A stretch of DNA of 64,000 bases from Frigoribacterium faeni (lineage in GTDB: Bacteria; Actinomycetota; Actinomycetes; Actinomycetales; Microbacteriaceae): the NCBI RefSeq assembly GCF_011761235.1, contig NZ_JAAOYW010000002.1, positions 1,116,001 through 1,180,000 on the forward strand, in the 5' to 3' direction. The notes under the pieces are model-generated. The model ran no database searches. It worked only from the letters and a program-made list of their open reading frames with translations, and was not told where the DNA came from. Numbering within the stretch: position 1 is the first letter of the stretch; each line of letters starts with the position of its first letter. Position numbers and translations under genes: made by a program. Positions 57,701-61,863 of this stretch are shown piece by piece.

Positions 57701-58071
57701 TCGGCGACGTACGGTACGGGGAGTGGCCCGGCCCCGAGGGCGTGCTCGCACCCGGCGAGTCCGTCACCGCCACCGCCTCGTACACCGTGACGGCAGCCGA
57801 CGTGGCGGCCGGCGAGGTGGCGAACACGGCGACCGCGATCGGCACGGGCACCGACCCCGACGGGACGGTCCCGCCCGGGACCACCCCGACCCGCGACGAC
57901 GACACCGTCGTCGTGACCACCCACGACCCGATGCTCGCCTTCACCGGCGACGAGGCGGCCACGTCGGCGCTCCTCGCCCTGGTGCTGCTGGTGGCCGGGC
58001 TCGGCCTGGCCCTCACCGGCCGCCGCCGGGACAACCCCCGGCACGCCGCCCGAACGAGAGGACACTCATGA
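42787..58071 (+). CDS. Giant cell-wall-anchored DUF11-repeat protein, 5,094 aa
   Basis: One uninterrupted 15.3-kb frame from GTG 42787. A basic N-terminus and hydrophobic core (RAVAVLLAVVVPVTGLSL) end at a likely cleavage site AEA (57-59). Residues about 60-430 form a head domain (VTIPSGATVAKAFLSW, AGADVTAAFAG, GCYAGWSLTVVYDY) like those capping other actinobacterial DUF11 proteins. From about residue 433 to 5030 I count 39 tandem ~115-120-residue beta modules. Each starts with a variant of ALxLTKTGAL and contains NTG(T/N)-TLTGV, GxWPG and LAPGxxVTATATYxLTQADVDAGSV; the first is shorter. The C-terminus is a sorting signal: LAFTG (5050-5054, an LAxTG-type motif used by class E sortases), a helix and RRRDNPRHAARTR. 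It should be a wall-bound fibre hundreds of nanometres long, probably for adhesion or cell-cell contact (inference). The sortase gene is not in the window. Confidence 0.92.
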   Translation: MPALSDAPTRRARSARRRPRHRAGGSAWPLPLRAVAVLLAVVVPVTGLSLVDPAERAEAAVVQWGTAGGTAPSWQDTVNGDFLQVGNGVLACGAAVVANAGTCANLHAGTTTVTNNVNDYFSMQASNTVSGFTTNSSSATVTIPSGATVAKAFLSWSANTGVFAGRTGTDAFRCGGLAQNQVVSGQTPYATRPDSSAGYRTQAAKLKVGSAAVRSVPASGVLEDTATTAPGTALYYSAGADVTAAFAGAATGSALTVSAGDIWAPVGAGCYAGWSLTVVYDYGTYVAGNTASEPHSVIYYEGHVREGSADPDLTVAFSGFSSLGAARFGYTLFEGDRGITGDYMRYNRQAGAYAEIPNAAGDLNNIGISRADGSTRYTQTGASATPVFTNASVDAATTTLSGVQAGDTSINLQIGTSGDSYLLRSAVLSVPTASLTIAKSLDGTIGDQYRVATENTRFQITVSNTGSVALTNVVVTDPDNPDCRRTIGTLAVGAVVTFNCTGPPPTQANQVSSATATGTAAGNSAVSVTSTGTTNVHLSAIALTKTGALPSGSTGAVGDVVTYTFTARNTGGGTLTGVSITDTSLPGLSGLTYGAWPSGTAGTLGEGQSVTATATFALTQAVIDAASISNTAQVVGTDADGGPQPTASATARTAVPANPALALTKTGALPAGSTGRAGDVVGFSFVLRNSGNQTITGATITDAVAGVSAISYGTWPSGTAGRLAPGQQVTATATYTLTQADVDRGTVPNTATARGSSPSGAAVTSNTASTTVAVAAAPALATTKRAALPAGAAGVAGDVVTYTVTLSNTGNQTLTGVAASDPLAGLSAFRYGTWPSGTAGTLRPGDQVTVTATYTVTQSDVDAGSVVNRASGTGTPPSGASVSSAGTATLPLSTGSSLSLTKTGALAAGATGRAGDVVTWTFTAANTGAVTLRGVTITDDVAGVGPITYGTWPNGTTGTLAPGQRVTATAPYTLTQADVDAARVQNTASVQGTPPSGPAVRQTATGTVDVAAASNVSLTKSGALAQGATGRVGDVVTWSFTVRNTGASTLDAVTITDPLVADRVTFGTWPSGTSGRLAPGQQVTATASYALTQADVDAGSVVNTATATGTPANGQRASSNAAATVPVASSPALSVAKSGVLASGAQGRAGDRVDYSFTVRNSGNVSLTGVALTDPLPGLSAVAYGTWPSGTSGTLAPGQQVTATARYALTQADVDRGSVANTATASGTPPTGGAVRASGSALVTVAPAPAVALTKSVAGTAARAGDVLTYTFTATNTGNQTLTSVSVADPLPGLSAPAYGTWPSGTAGTLAPGQRVTATATYAVTQADVDAGSVVNTATASGRTPALGTVQGQGSATAPISAPGSLGVTKTGTLAAGATGAAGDVVTYSFRVVNTGAVTLRGVAVSDPLAGLSAVSYGSWASGTAGTLAPGQAVTATATYRLTQADADRGSVVNTATASGRTPQNALVTQGATATTAVPQTAGLAVAKSGALRAGSTGAAGDVADFTIRVTNTGTVTVGSVTLSDSLAGLSDPVLTWPGTPGQLAPGQTLVARASAALTQADVDAGSVVNTATARGTAPGGQATTASGAATVPITSSPALALTKQVAPVAGGSAGRAGDALEYRFSATNRGTVTLTGVAVTDPLAGLGALSYTWPGAAGRLAPGETVTATARYVVTQADADAGSVANRATVRGTTPQGVQTSAEATAVQPIASAPAIALDKTAVVAGSGSVGSRVTYRFDVTNTGSQTVSGVTVEDRLPGLSAISYGTWPGAVSGQLAPGQTVRATATYVLTQADVDAGSVANRATASSTGPSGTAATASDAETVRTAVGTQAIGLTKTETLRGTAAGDVGDTVDLGYVITNTGTTTLTGVSVSDQQPRATAVVYGAWPGGTAGTLAPGQSVTASSSFTLVQADVDAGQVGSRATAVGTSPRGAVVRADADGQVTTRQAPGVQLTKTGAVAAGGAGAVGDTVEWRFVLENTGTVTLSGAAITDALPGITTPVVTWPGEPGALAPGARATATAQSVLTQADVDAGSVVNTARATATAPAPGSQTVTATAAATVATATSAPRLELTKTETVTPPASGPTTANDGAVFTYVVTNTGNVTVSGISILDEQARLSAVTWGSGTSTTVTLRPGESATATGAYRLTQADVDAGRIGSAATASGTASDGRPVQATAAAEAPVTRAPALALAKTAAFDASTTNGQQTDVGETVVYSFLVTNRGNTTLTGVGVADDMAGVTVQLGPWPAAAGTLLPGESVKGTGRHVVTQADVDANDGLLVNRATASASAPDGTTPTAAASASIQLDADAQIGLVKTEVFADPGAAVHRAGDRVSLTFAVTNTGASTLTDVVVTDDQARLGTIGLADGGTWTSESRIAPGETVTFAASYVLTQADVDAGRVRSTASVTARSVDAAGDRVEASDVRSLLVAAAPGYSFEKTGAFAGGAAGRLGDRVDYAFDIVNTGNVTLYLIEVSDPLPGIGAITYTGLGEGRSLAPGSAARGTTSYQVTQADVDRGLVENTATAIANPPAGDAITSTRSFTLATAAQAPSITLDKQELLEGGARGVAGDEVRFSYTVTNTGDTTLRDVALADGQPGLSAIAFGPWPGAERTLAPGQSVTATATYRLTQADVDDGGIASSATVSGTAPGAQGATVSDDADGSVASVRENALVLDKRATATDGSAVESAQLGDTLRYVITARNTGTTTLTGVAIVEALADATPLQYGTWPTAEGTLLPGEAVTATTDRVVTQADVDSGSAVNTATVSGTPPADSGDAPTARASASVVTTSAAPSIRIEKTQALAPDAAGVAGDTVRYSYVVTNTGGVTLTGVTVRDGQARITDAVFGPWPGGAAGTLAPGQSVTATATHVLSQAEVDAGGVSSTATTRGTPPSGARVAGTADARTEVAERPDVAVTKTGALADGARGVVGDRIDYEFVVVNRGNVTLNLLTVRDALAGVGDVRFGEWPGPVGQVGPGEQVRATASYTVTQGDVDAGSVVNQALATATPPSGEPVTGTGVATVALAPTTPAIAVAKTQSLPAGSAGVAGDVVTYSFTVTNTGTATLTGVSLSDAQPGLSDLVVGRWPSTDGVLAPGQSVSATARYVLTQADVDAGVLSSPVTASGTPPQGDPVAGRASASTPLTAAAAVSLDKSVAYADGGSGAVGDAAVYSFTVVNTGAVTLSGVDVADALPGLGTIAWQWPGAAGVLAPGETAAGTASYAVTQQDVDAGSVANRATASAQPARGETVRASDAATLATTSGRPALALTKTEALAPGARGVAGDTVQLSWVVTNPGNQTVSGIQLADDQVGATAPVFGAWPGGTAGRLAPGQSVTATTTYTLTQADVDAGGVTSASHVTGTGPGGTPVRADATAGVTVDQVSTMSFTKAGRLAAGTTGQVGQGVDYTFQVRNTGTVTLSLLDIVDDMPGLSDVTFDRWPGAVGVLAPGERVMGRASYTIRQSDVDAGGAITNTATALATAPDGTVVRRPASATVQAAPQGPVVGLAKEAQLAEGATGRAGDRVEYSFVVTNQGNTTLTGVVLADAQPGLGPITAGPWPGGTAGTLAPGESVRATAVYVLTQADVDRGSVSSVATTSGRSSAPAQTVTASDEKTVVVPPQPALEFAKTVAPATGTAPGDALTYTFTASNTGTVTLDGVVFDDRLVGLSPVVVASWPSGTAGRLAPGQTVTGTATYRVTQADADAGSVVNAASVVASPPTGSPLTATSSATAATAPTAAAIGISKTAALATGAAGVAGDTVEFSYVVTNTGTATLTGVTLTDALTGASPVVFGPWPSPTNRLLPGESVTATARYVLTQADVDAGGVSSSARTTGTTPSGSVVVADATAGVEVSRTASAALVKTAAWTAGGAGRVGDVARFTISVANTGTTTLTDVVVTDPMAASDANPDGVVTPASWPGTPGTLAPGQRVVATVDRVVAQADVDAGALVNVATLTAAGPAGGGDPIVVRDGASLATAATSPAVSIVKTAALEPGAAGVAGDVVRFEYLVTNTGDATLSSVVVTDDQARSSVVSYGAWPGATGVLAPGQTVSATASYVLTQADVDRGVVASRGSVVGTPPSGPAVRASEVQEVPLAGAASLALTKTGALTAGPSGTTGRVGDGVSFAFTITNTGAVTVSGIAVDDRLNGVSAVELGPWPGAAGVLAPRQVVTGTATYAVVQADVDRGAVVNAATASGTAPSGAAVLADARTTVPLTADGPRLGLVKQVALAPGATGRAGDEVVYTWVVTSTGDVTVRDVAVTDAQPGLTTPTLASWTGTGAYAGVLAPGAAATYTARHVLTQAEVDAGVLATQARATGTGDDAAATPVEATDSAPLVLPASPALAVAKTARWADGGSGRVGDVVEYRVSVLNTGSVTLTGVAVSDPLPGLSAVSYEAWPGEAGVLAPGETVVATARYAVTQADVDAGSVVNRATASGVPPTGAEAVASDSATVPTAAAAPRIAVAKTQALPAGTAGVAGDTVPFAFTVTNTGTVTLTGVRLADGQAGLGPVVFGPWPGPVGSLAPGQSVTATAGYVLTQADVDAGAIASTVTAVGTPVRGPGGPADVSATADGRTPLAADAALVLVKTGAVQGRGVAGDLVEWTLTVRNEGRVTLSDVRVTDPLPGLSPLRFGAWPTAEGRLAPGEAVTAVATSRLTQADVDAGAVTNTATASSTRPGGEQLTAAAQATVRTAPAAAALGVTKTQTLADGATGKAGDVVRFGYVVTNTGTVTLRDVVLVDGQPGISRIVFGTWPGEPGVLEPGQSVTATAEYVLTQADVDAGLVASEVTATGTAPGGAEVDDVDDGSVVLPGSSSVSLTKTGVLVGEGAAGEVVRFGFEVVNTGDETLAGIALTDELPGLGQVVFGAWPGAPGVLAPQQGVTATADYVLTQADVDAGLVRNTASVVGTTPGGAQRADQDTAVVTVVPRAALELTKTVAYAPGSTGRVGERLDYAFVVVNTGTVTMTGVGVEDEMPGLGDVRYGEWPGPEGVLAPGESVTATASYTVTAADVAAGEVANTATAIGTGTDPDGTVPPGTTPTRDDDTVVVTTHDPMLAFTGDEAATSALLALVLLVAGLGLALTGRRRDNPRHAARTRGHS
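44083..57890 (+). repeat. 39 tandem DUF11-type coding repeats
   Basis: Each unit is about 345-365 bp. The most constant stretch is the codons for TQADVDAG near the end of each unit, with variants TQSDVD, TQADAD, SQAEVD, TQQDVD, RQSDVD and TAADVA. Units differ enough that this is an old, diversified array rather than a recent amplification. Confidence 0.85.
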
Positions 58072-58532
58072 CCACCCGACCCTCCCTCCTCCGCTCCTCC
58101 CTCGCCCTGCTCGGCACGGCGGCCCTGGTGACGACCCTGGCCGGCTGCACCGGCGGGGGCGACGGCGACGGCGACGCCAGCCCGACGCCCACGACGACGA
58201 GCGCGGCCGCCGCGCCCGCCGTCACCGACATCACCGACGACCCGGGCACGGCCCCCGACTTCGTCGGCGCCCTGCAGGACGTGCAGCAGACCGCGTGCGA
58301 GCAGGACGGAGGCGCCTGGAACGTCACCGGCACCGCCGCGAACCCGACGGACGCGGCCCAGCACTACCGCATCTACGTCTCGCTGCTCGACGGCGACCAG
58401 GCCACCCTCGGCCTCACCCAGGTCGACCTCGACTCGGTCGGCGCGGGCGAGACCGCCGACTGGCAGGCGCAGGTCGCCGTCGACGCCCCCGACCTCAGCT
58501 GCGTGCTGCGCGTGGAGCGCTTCGCCGCGTGA
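58068..58532 (+). CDS. Small secreted lipoprotein of the giant-adhesin operon
   Basis: 154 residues. Signal peptide MTTRPSLLRSSLALLGTAALVTTLAGC with lipobox LAGC, an Asp/Gly/Thr/Ser linker, then a ~90-residue domain with two Cys (TACEQDGGAWNVTGTAANP, LSCVLRVERF) and the strands HYRIYVSLLDGDQATLG and TADWQAQVAVDA. This resembles the small FxLYD-like beta domains of Gram-positive lipoproteins. The ATG overlaps the giant gene's stop (ATGA) with GAGAGGA as RBS. The tight coupling suggests it works with the adhesin or signals its state to the regulator encoded next. Confidence 0.8.
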   Translation: MTTRPSLLRSSLALLGTAALVTTLAGCTGGGDGDGDASPTPTTTSAAAAPAVTDITDDPGTAPDFVGALQDVQQTACEQDGGAWNVTGTAANPTDAAQHYRIYVSLLDGDQATLGLTQVDLDSVGAGETADWQAQVAVDAPDLSCVLRVERFAA

Positions 58533-61261
58533 CCGCCCCGGGCGACGCGCCTCGTCAGCACGGCACGGGCCACCGTGCCGGTCTGCTGACCGGCGTGCCG
58601 CGACTGCCGGCCGCGACGGTCAGCCGTCCCCGTCTGCTGCGCGTGCTCGACGAGGCGACGGGGTCGCCCGTCGTCGTGCTGCGCGGGCCGGCCGGCAGCG
58701 GCAAGAGCGTGCTGCTGGCCGACTGGGTGCGCCGGCACCGCCACGACGACGAGCGCGTGCTCTGGCTCGGGCTGGCGGACGTGCTCGACCGGCCGGCGGG
58801 GGCCGGGGGCGGGGACGGCGACGGCGCCGGCGGCGACCAGCGGCACCTCCTCTGGGCGGCCGTGGGGCACGCCCTGCGCAGCTCGGGACGGTCCTCGACG
58901 AGCCTCGCGCGCCTCCTCGGCGACGACCTCGTCACGGCGCCCGCCCGGTGGGCGCTCGTGCAGGCGGCGGCCGCCCTCGACCGGCCCCTCGTGCTGGTGC
59001 TCGACGACCTCGACCACCTCGACGACGACGCGGCGCGGGCCGACCTGGAGGCGGTGCTCGCCTCGGGCGGCCGGGTGCGGCTCGTCGCGGCCGGCCGGTC
59101 GCGCAGCTGGCTCGAGCGGGGCGACGTCGCGGCGGCCCTCGACACCGTCGTCGTCGGTCCGGACGCGCTCGCGCTGTCGCCCCAGGAGGCGGCCGTCATC
59201 GTCACCGGCGTGCTGCGGCGCCCGGTCGACGCCTCGCGCACCGCGGTGCTCGACGCCGCCGTCGGCGGGCACGCCGGGGCCGTCGTCGCGTCGGCCCGGG
59301 CGGTCGCCGCGCTCGTCGAGGCCGACCGCACCCTGCTCGTCGACCGGGGCGGCCGGTCGTTCGAGGAGGCGCTGGGCGAGTGCGCCCTCGACCACGTCCG
59401 GGCCTCGGTGGCCCGCCAGCTGCACGACGGGGCCGTCACCGAGCTGCTGCTGCGCACCTCCGTCGTCGGCTCGCTGCCGATCCCGCTCGCCGTGCGCCTC
59501 ACCGGCCTGCCCGACGCCGCCGCCGCGACCGAGCTGCTCGACGGGGCGGCCGAGCAGGGGCTCGGCGCCTGGCGCACCCAGAGCACGGGCGTGCACGGCG
59601 AGTTCGCCTGGTACGACGCCGTGCGCGGGGCGCTCCGCAGCGAGCTCGACGCCCGCCGGCCCGACGACGCGCGGGGCCTGCTGCAGGAGGCGGTCGAGTG
59701 GGCCCTCGACGACGACAGGCCGATGATCGCGGCCCGGGCCGCGGCGGCCCTGCTCGACATGCCGCTGCTGTCGCGGGTGCTGCAGCGCTCGTGGCCGTCG
59801 TTCGTGCTGCGGCACCCGACCGAGCTGGTCGAGGTGCTCGGCGCCCTGCCCGCGCGGCGCACCGCCCGCCACCCCGTCGTGCTCGCCATGACCGCCATCG
59901 CGTTCTCGGCGGTGAGCATGCACCACGCCCGCGTCGCCCAGGCGCTGCAGGCGACCGTGTCCGCCGTCGAGGCGCGGGTCGGGTCGGTCCCGCCGCCGGA
60001 CCAGGCGTTCCTGCTCGCCCTCGAGTCGCAGGCGCGGCGCATGCTCGGCGACGTCCCCCGCGCCCGCGAGGCCGCCGTGCTCGCCGACGAGGTGATGGCG
60101 ACCCTCTCGCCGGCCGAGCGGGACGCGATGGCGCCCGTCGCCTCCTTCGTGCACCAGCAGCTCGGCGTGACCGCGCTGCTCGACGGCTCGCCCGAGACCG
60201 CCCTGCGCTCGTTCGGCCAGGCGTTCGACGCGGCCTCGGGCCCGGAGGACGCCGCCCAGCAGGCGTCGTCCCTCGCGGCCAGCTCGTTCGTGCACCTGCT
60301 CATCGGCGAGGTCTCGACCGGCCGCGCGCTGCTCGCGCAGGTCGGCGACGACCGCACGGGGCCCGCGGGGCTCGCCCGCGCCGTGCTCGCCCTCGAGGAC
60401 TTCCGACCGCACGAGGCCCTCGGGCTCGTGCCCGACGTCGAGCCCTTGCTGGGCCTCGGCTCGTCGGAGCACTGGCCGATCGTGCTCGCCCTGCGCGCCT
60501 CCGCGATGATCTCGCTCGGCCAGACCGCGGCCGCCGGCTACCTCGTCGACCTCGACGCGCAGGCCGCCCGCTGGACCCTCCGCTCGCCCGTCACGGGGGC
60601 GACGGCCGTGGTGCTCGCGATGACCCGGGTGCGGCTGCTGCTCGCGGTGGGGCGCGTCAGCCGGGCCGAGGCCGAGCTCGAGCACCTGCCCGCCGGCGAC
60701 CCTGCGGTCGTGCTGCGGCGCGGGGCGGCGCACCTGCTGCGCGCCGACGCCCGCCGGGCCGCCGACACGGTCTCGGGCGCCCTGCTCGCCGGGGTCCCCG
60801 ACCAGCGGGTGCGGGCGCAGCTGCTGCTGCTGCGCTCGGTCGCCGAGCTGCGGCTGGGCCGCGACGCGGTGGCGCTGGCCACCTTCACGGCCGTCGTCGA
60901 CGCGCTCGCCCACACGGGCATGCGCACGGTGCTGCTCACCGCCCCGCGCGAGGACCTCGAGCAGCTGGCCGAGGCGGCCGCCGAGGCCGGCGACCCCCGT
61001 GCGGCGGACATGCTGCGGCAGGGCCTGCCGGCTGCGAGCGACCTGCCCGCCGACGCCATCGGCAGCTCACTGTCCGAGCGCGAGGCCGTCGTGCTGCGCA
61101 GCCTCGCGACCGAGCGCAGCCTGCCGTCGGTCGCCGCCGAGCTGCACGTCTCGGTCAACACCGTCAAGACGCAGCTGCGGAGCGTCTACCGCAAGCTCGG
61201 CGTCTCCGGCCGGCGCGAGGCCGTCGAGGCCGCCACGCAGCGCGGCCTCATCGGCGGCTGA
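58529..61261 (+). CDS. LuxR-family ATP-binding regulator (LAL/MalT type)
   Basis: 910 residues from GTG 58529 (GTGA overlap with the lipoprotein gene). Walker A GPAGSGKS (residues 53-60), Walker B LVLVLDDLDHL, a long helical TPR-like region (about 350-830), and a C-terminal LuxR helix-turn-helix (LSEREAVVLRSLATERSLPSVAAELHV…, NTVKTQLRSVYRKLGV, about 848-910). LAL regulators bind ATP and an inducer before activating transcription. It lies at the end of the giant-adhesin operon, so it may autoregulate that operon or the adjacent polysaccharide genes (inference). Confidence 0.9.
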   Translation: MTAPGDAPRQHGTGHRAGLLTGVPRLPAATVSRPRLLRVLDEATGSPVVVLRGPAGSGKSVLLADWVRRHRHDDERVLWLGLADVLDRPAGAGGGDGDGAGGDQRHLLWAAVGHALRSSGRSSTSLARLLGDDLVTAPARWALVQAAAALDRPLVLVLDDLDHLDDDAARADLEAVLASGGRVRLVAAGRSRSWLERGDVAAALDTVVVGPDALALSPQEAAVIVTGVLRRPVDASRTAVLDAAVGGHAGAVVASARAVAALVEADRTLLVDRGGRSFEEALGECALDHVRASVARQLHDGAVTELLLRTSVVGSLPIPLAVRLTGLPDAAAATELLDGAAEQGLGAWRTQSTGVHGEFAWYDAVRGALRSELDARRPDDARGLLQEAVEWALDDDRPMIAARAAAALLDMPLLSRVLQRSWPSFVLRHPTELVEVLGALPARRTARHPVVLAMTAIAFSAVSMHHARVAQALQATVSAVEARVGSVPPPDQAFLLALESQARRMLGDVPRAREAAVLADEVMATLSPAERDAMAPVASFVHQQLGVTALLDGSPETALRSFGQAFDAASGPEDAAQQASSLAASSFVHLLIGEVSTGRALLAQVGDDRTGPAGLARAVLALEDFRPHEALGLVPDVEPLLGLGSSEHWPIVLALRASAMISLGQTAAAGYLVDLDAQAARWTLRSPVTGATAVVLAMTRVRLLLAVGRVSRAEAELEHLPAGDPAVVLRRGAAHLLRADARRAADTVSGALLAGVPDQRVRAQLLLLRSVAELRLGRDAVALATFTAVVDALAHTGMRTVLLTAPREDLEQLAEAAAEAGDPRAADMLRQGLPAASDLPADAIGSSLSEREAVVLRSLATERSLPSVAAELHVSVNTVKTQLRSVYRKLGVSGRREAVEAATQRGLIGG

Positions 61262-61287
61262 CCCCCCCCGCTCTTCTCTCGCTTCAT

Positions 61288-61377
61288 TCAGGAACCTGGC
61301 TCCTGAGTCGCGGAAAGCAGGAGGCGCGGGTCCTGATCCGTGCACGGCTCAGGAACCCGGGCACCCGGCTTCCTGAG
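61288..61377. terminator. Three CAGGA…TCCTG palindromes after the LAL regulator gene
   Basis: Unit 1: TCAGGA (61288-61293) with TCCTGA (61301-61306). Unit 2: CAGGA (61318-61322) with TCCTG (61331-61335). Unit 3: CTCAGGAA (61348-61355) with TTCCTGAG (61370-61377), plus an inner CCGGG/CCCGG stem. Unit 3 is the strongest hairpin and could terminate the adhesin operon; the triple arrangement could also be an operator or REP-like repeat. Confidence 0.6.
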
Positions 61378-61412
61378 TGACGCAGCGGGGCCGAGCGCGA
61401 GAGGATGGGCGC

Positions 61413-61838
61413 ATGCCCTCCCAGAACCTGCTCGGCGTGCCCGAGACCCTGCTGCCCGCCGACCCCGCCGTGACCGCCGACCTCGACACGCTCCCGCTCG
61501 CCGAGGTCGTCGTCGCCCACCCGACGTCGTCGCTCGCCTGGGCCCTGCTCAGCGACGAGGCCGCCGCGCGCGGCGCCGACCTCGAGGCCTACGCCTACGC
61601 GCGGGTCGGCTACCACCGCGGGCTCGACGCCCTGCGCGGGGCCGGCTGGCGCGGCCAGGGCCCCGTGCCGTGGTCGCACGAGCCGAACCGCGGCGTGCTG
61701 CGGTCGCTGTTCGCCCTGCGTCGCGGAGCCGCCGCCATCGGCGAGACCACCGAGGTCGAGCGGCTCGGCACGTTCCTCGCCGACGCCGACCCCGCGGCCG
61801 GCCCGGCGATCGAGGCCGAGGAGGCGGCGCGACGCTGA
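61413..61838 (+). CDS. DUF3151 family protein
   Basis: 141 residues. The family's conserved pattern is clear: NLLGVPETLLPADP, VVAHPTSSLAWALLSDEA, EAYAYARVGYHRGLDALRGAGWRGQGPVPWSHEPNRGVLRSLFAL. DUF3151 is a soluble all-helical (TPR-like) family found in actinobacteria; the function is unknown. The ATG at 61413 is preferred to an in-frame ATG at 61377 because the protein then begins MPSQNLLG and GAGGAT ends 6 nt upstream (leaderless pattern). Confidence 0.9.
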   Translation: MPSQNLLGVPETLLPADPAVTADLDTLPLAEVVVAHPTSSLAWALLSDEAAARGADLEAYAYARVGYHRGLDALRGAGWRGQGPVPWSHEPNRGVLRSLFALRRGAAAIGETTEVERLGTFLADADPAAGPAIEAEEAARR

Positions 61839-61858
61839 CGACGCAGGTCGCGCCTCCT
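61819..61858. terminator. Inverted repeat at the end of the DUF3151 gene
   Basis: AGGAGG-CGG-CGCGAC (61819-61833) pairs with GTCGCGCCTCCT (61847-61858) with a 3-nt bulge. It spans the stop codon and lies between converging genes. Confidence 0.55.
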
Positions 61859-61863
61859 GCGCC

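Noticed and set aside
44083-57890. Possible CRISPR or DNA satellite because of dense repetition
   Set aside because: Period is about 350 bp, always in codon phase, and the conserved part is the protein motif TQADVDAG; this is a coding repeat. No short-repeat/spacer array was found anywhere in the window.
42781-58065. A 5,094-codon open frame on the minus strand exactly opposite the giant adhesin gene
   Set aside because: It mirrors the plus-strand codon phase. With G/C-ending codons on the plus strand the complementary frame almost never meets a stop. Its translation is Gly/Arg/Val/Ala-rich low complexity without a signal or domain, while the plus frame has signal peptide, repeats, sorting signal and an RBS.
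46689-58532. A 3,947-codon plus-strand frame overlapping the adhesin in another phase
   Set aside because: Arg/Pro/His-rich translation is the typical shifted frame of GC-rich DNA; it has no start context and only becomes real at its end, where the lipoprotein gene 58068-58532 lies.
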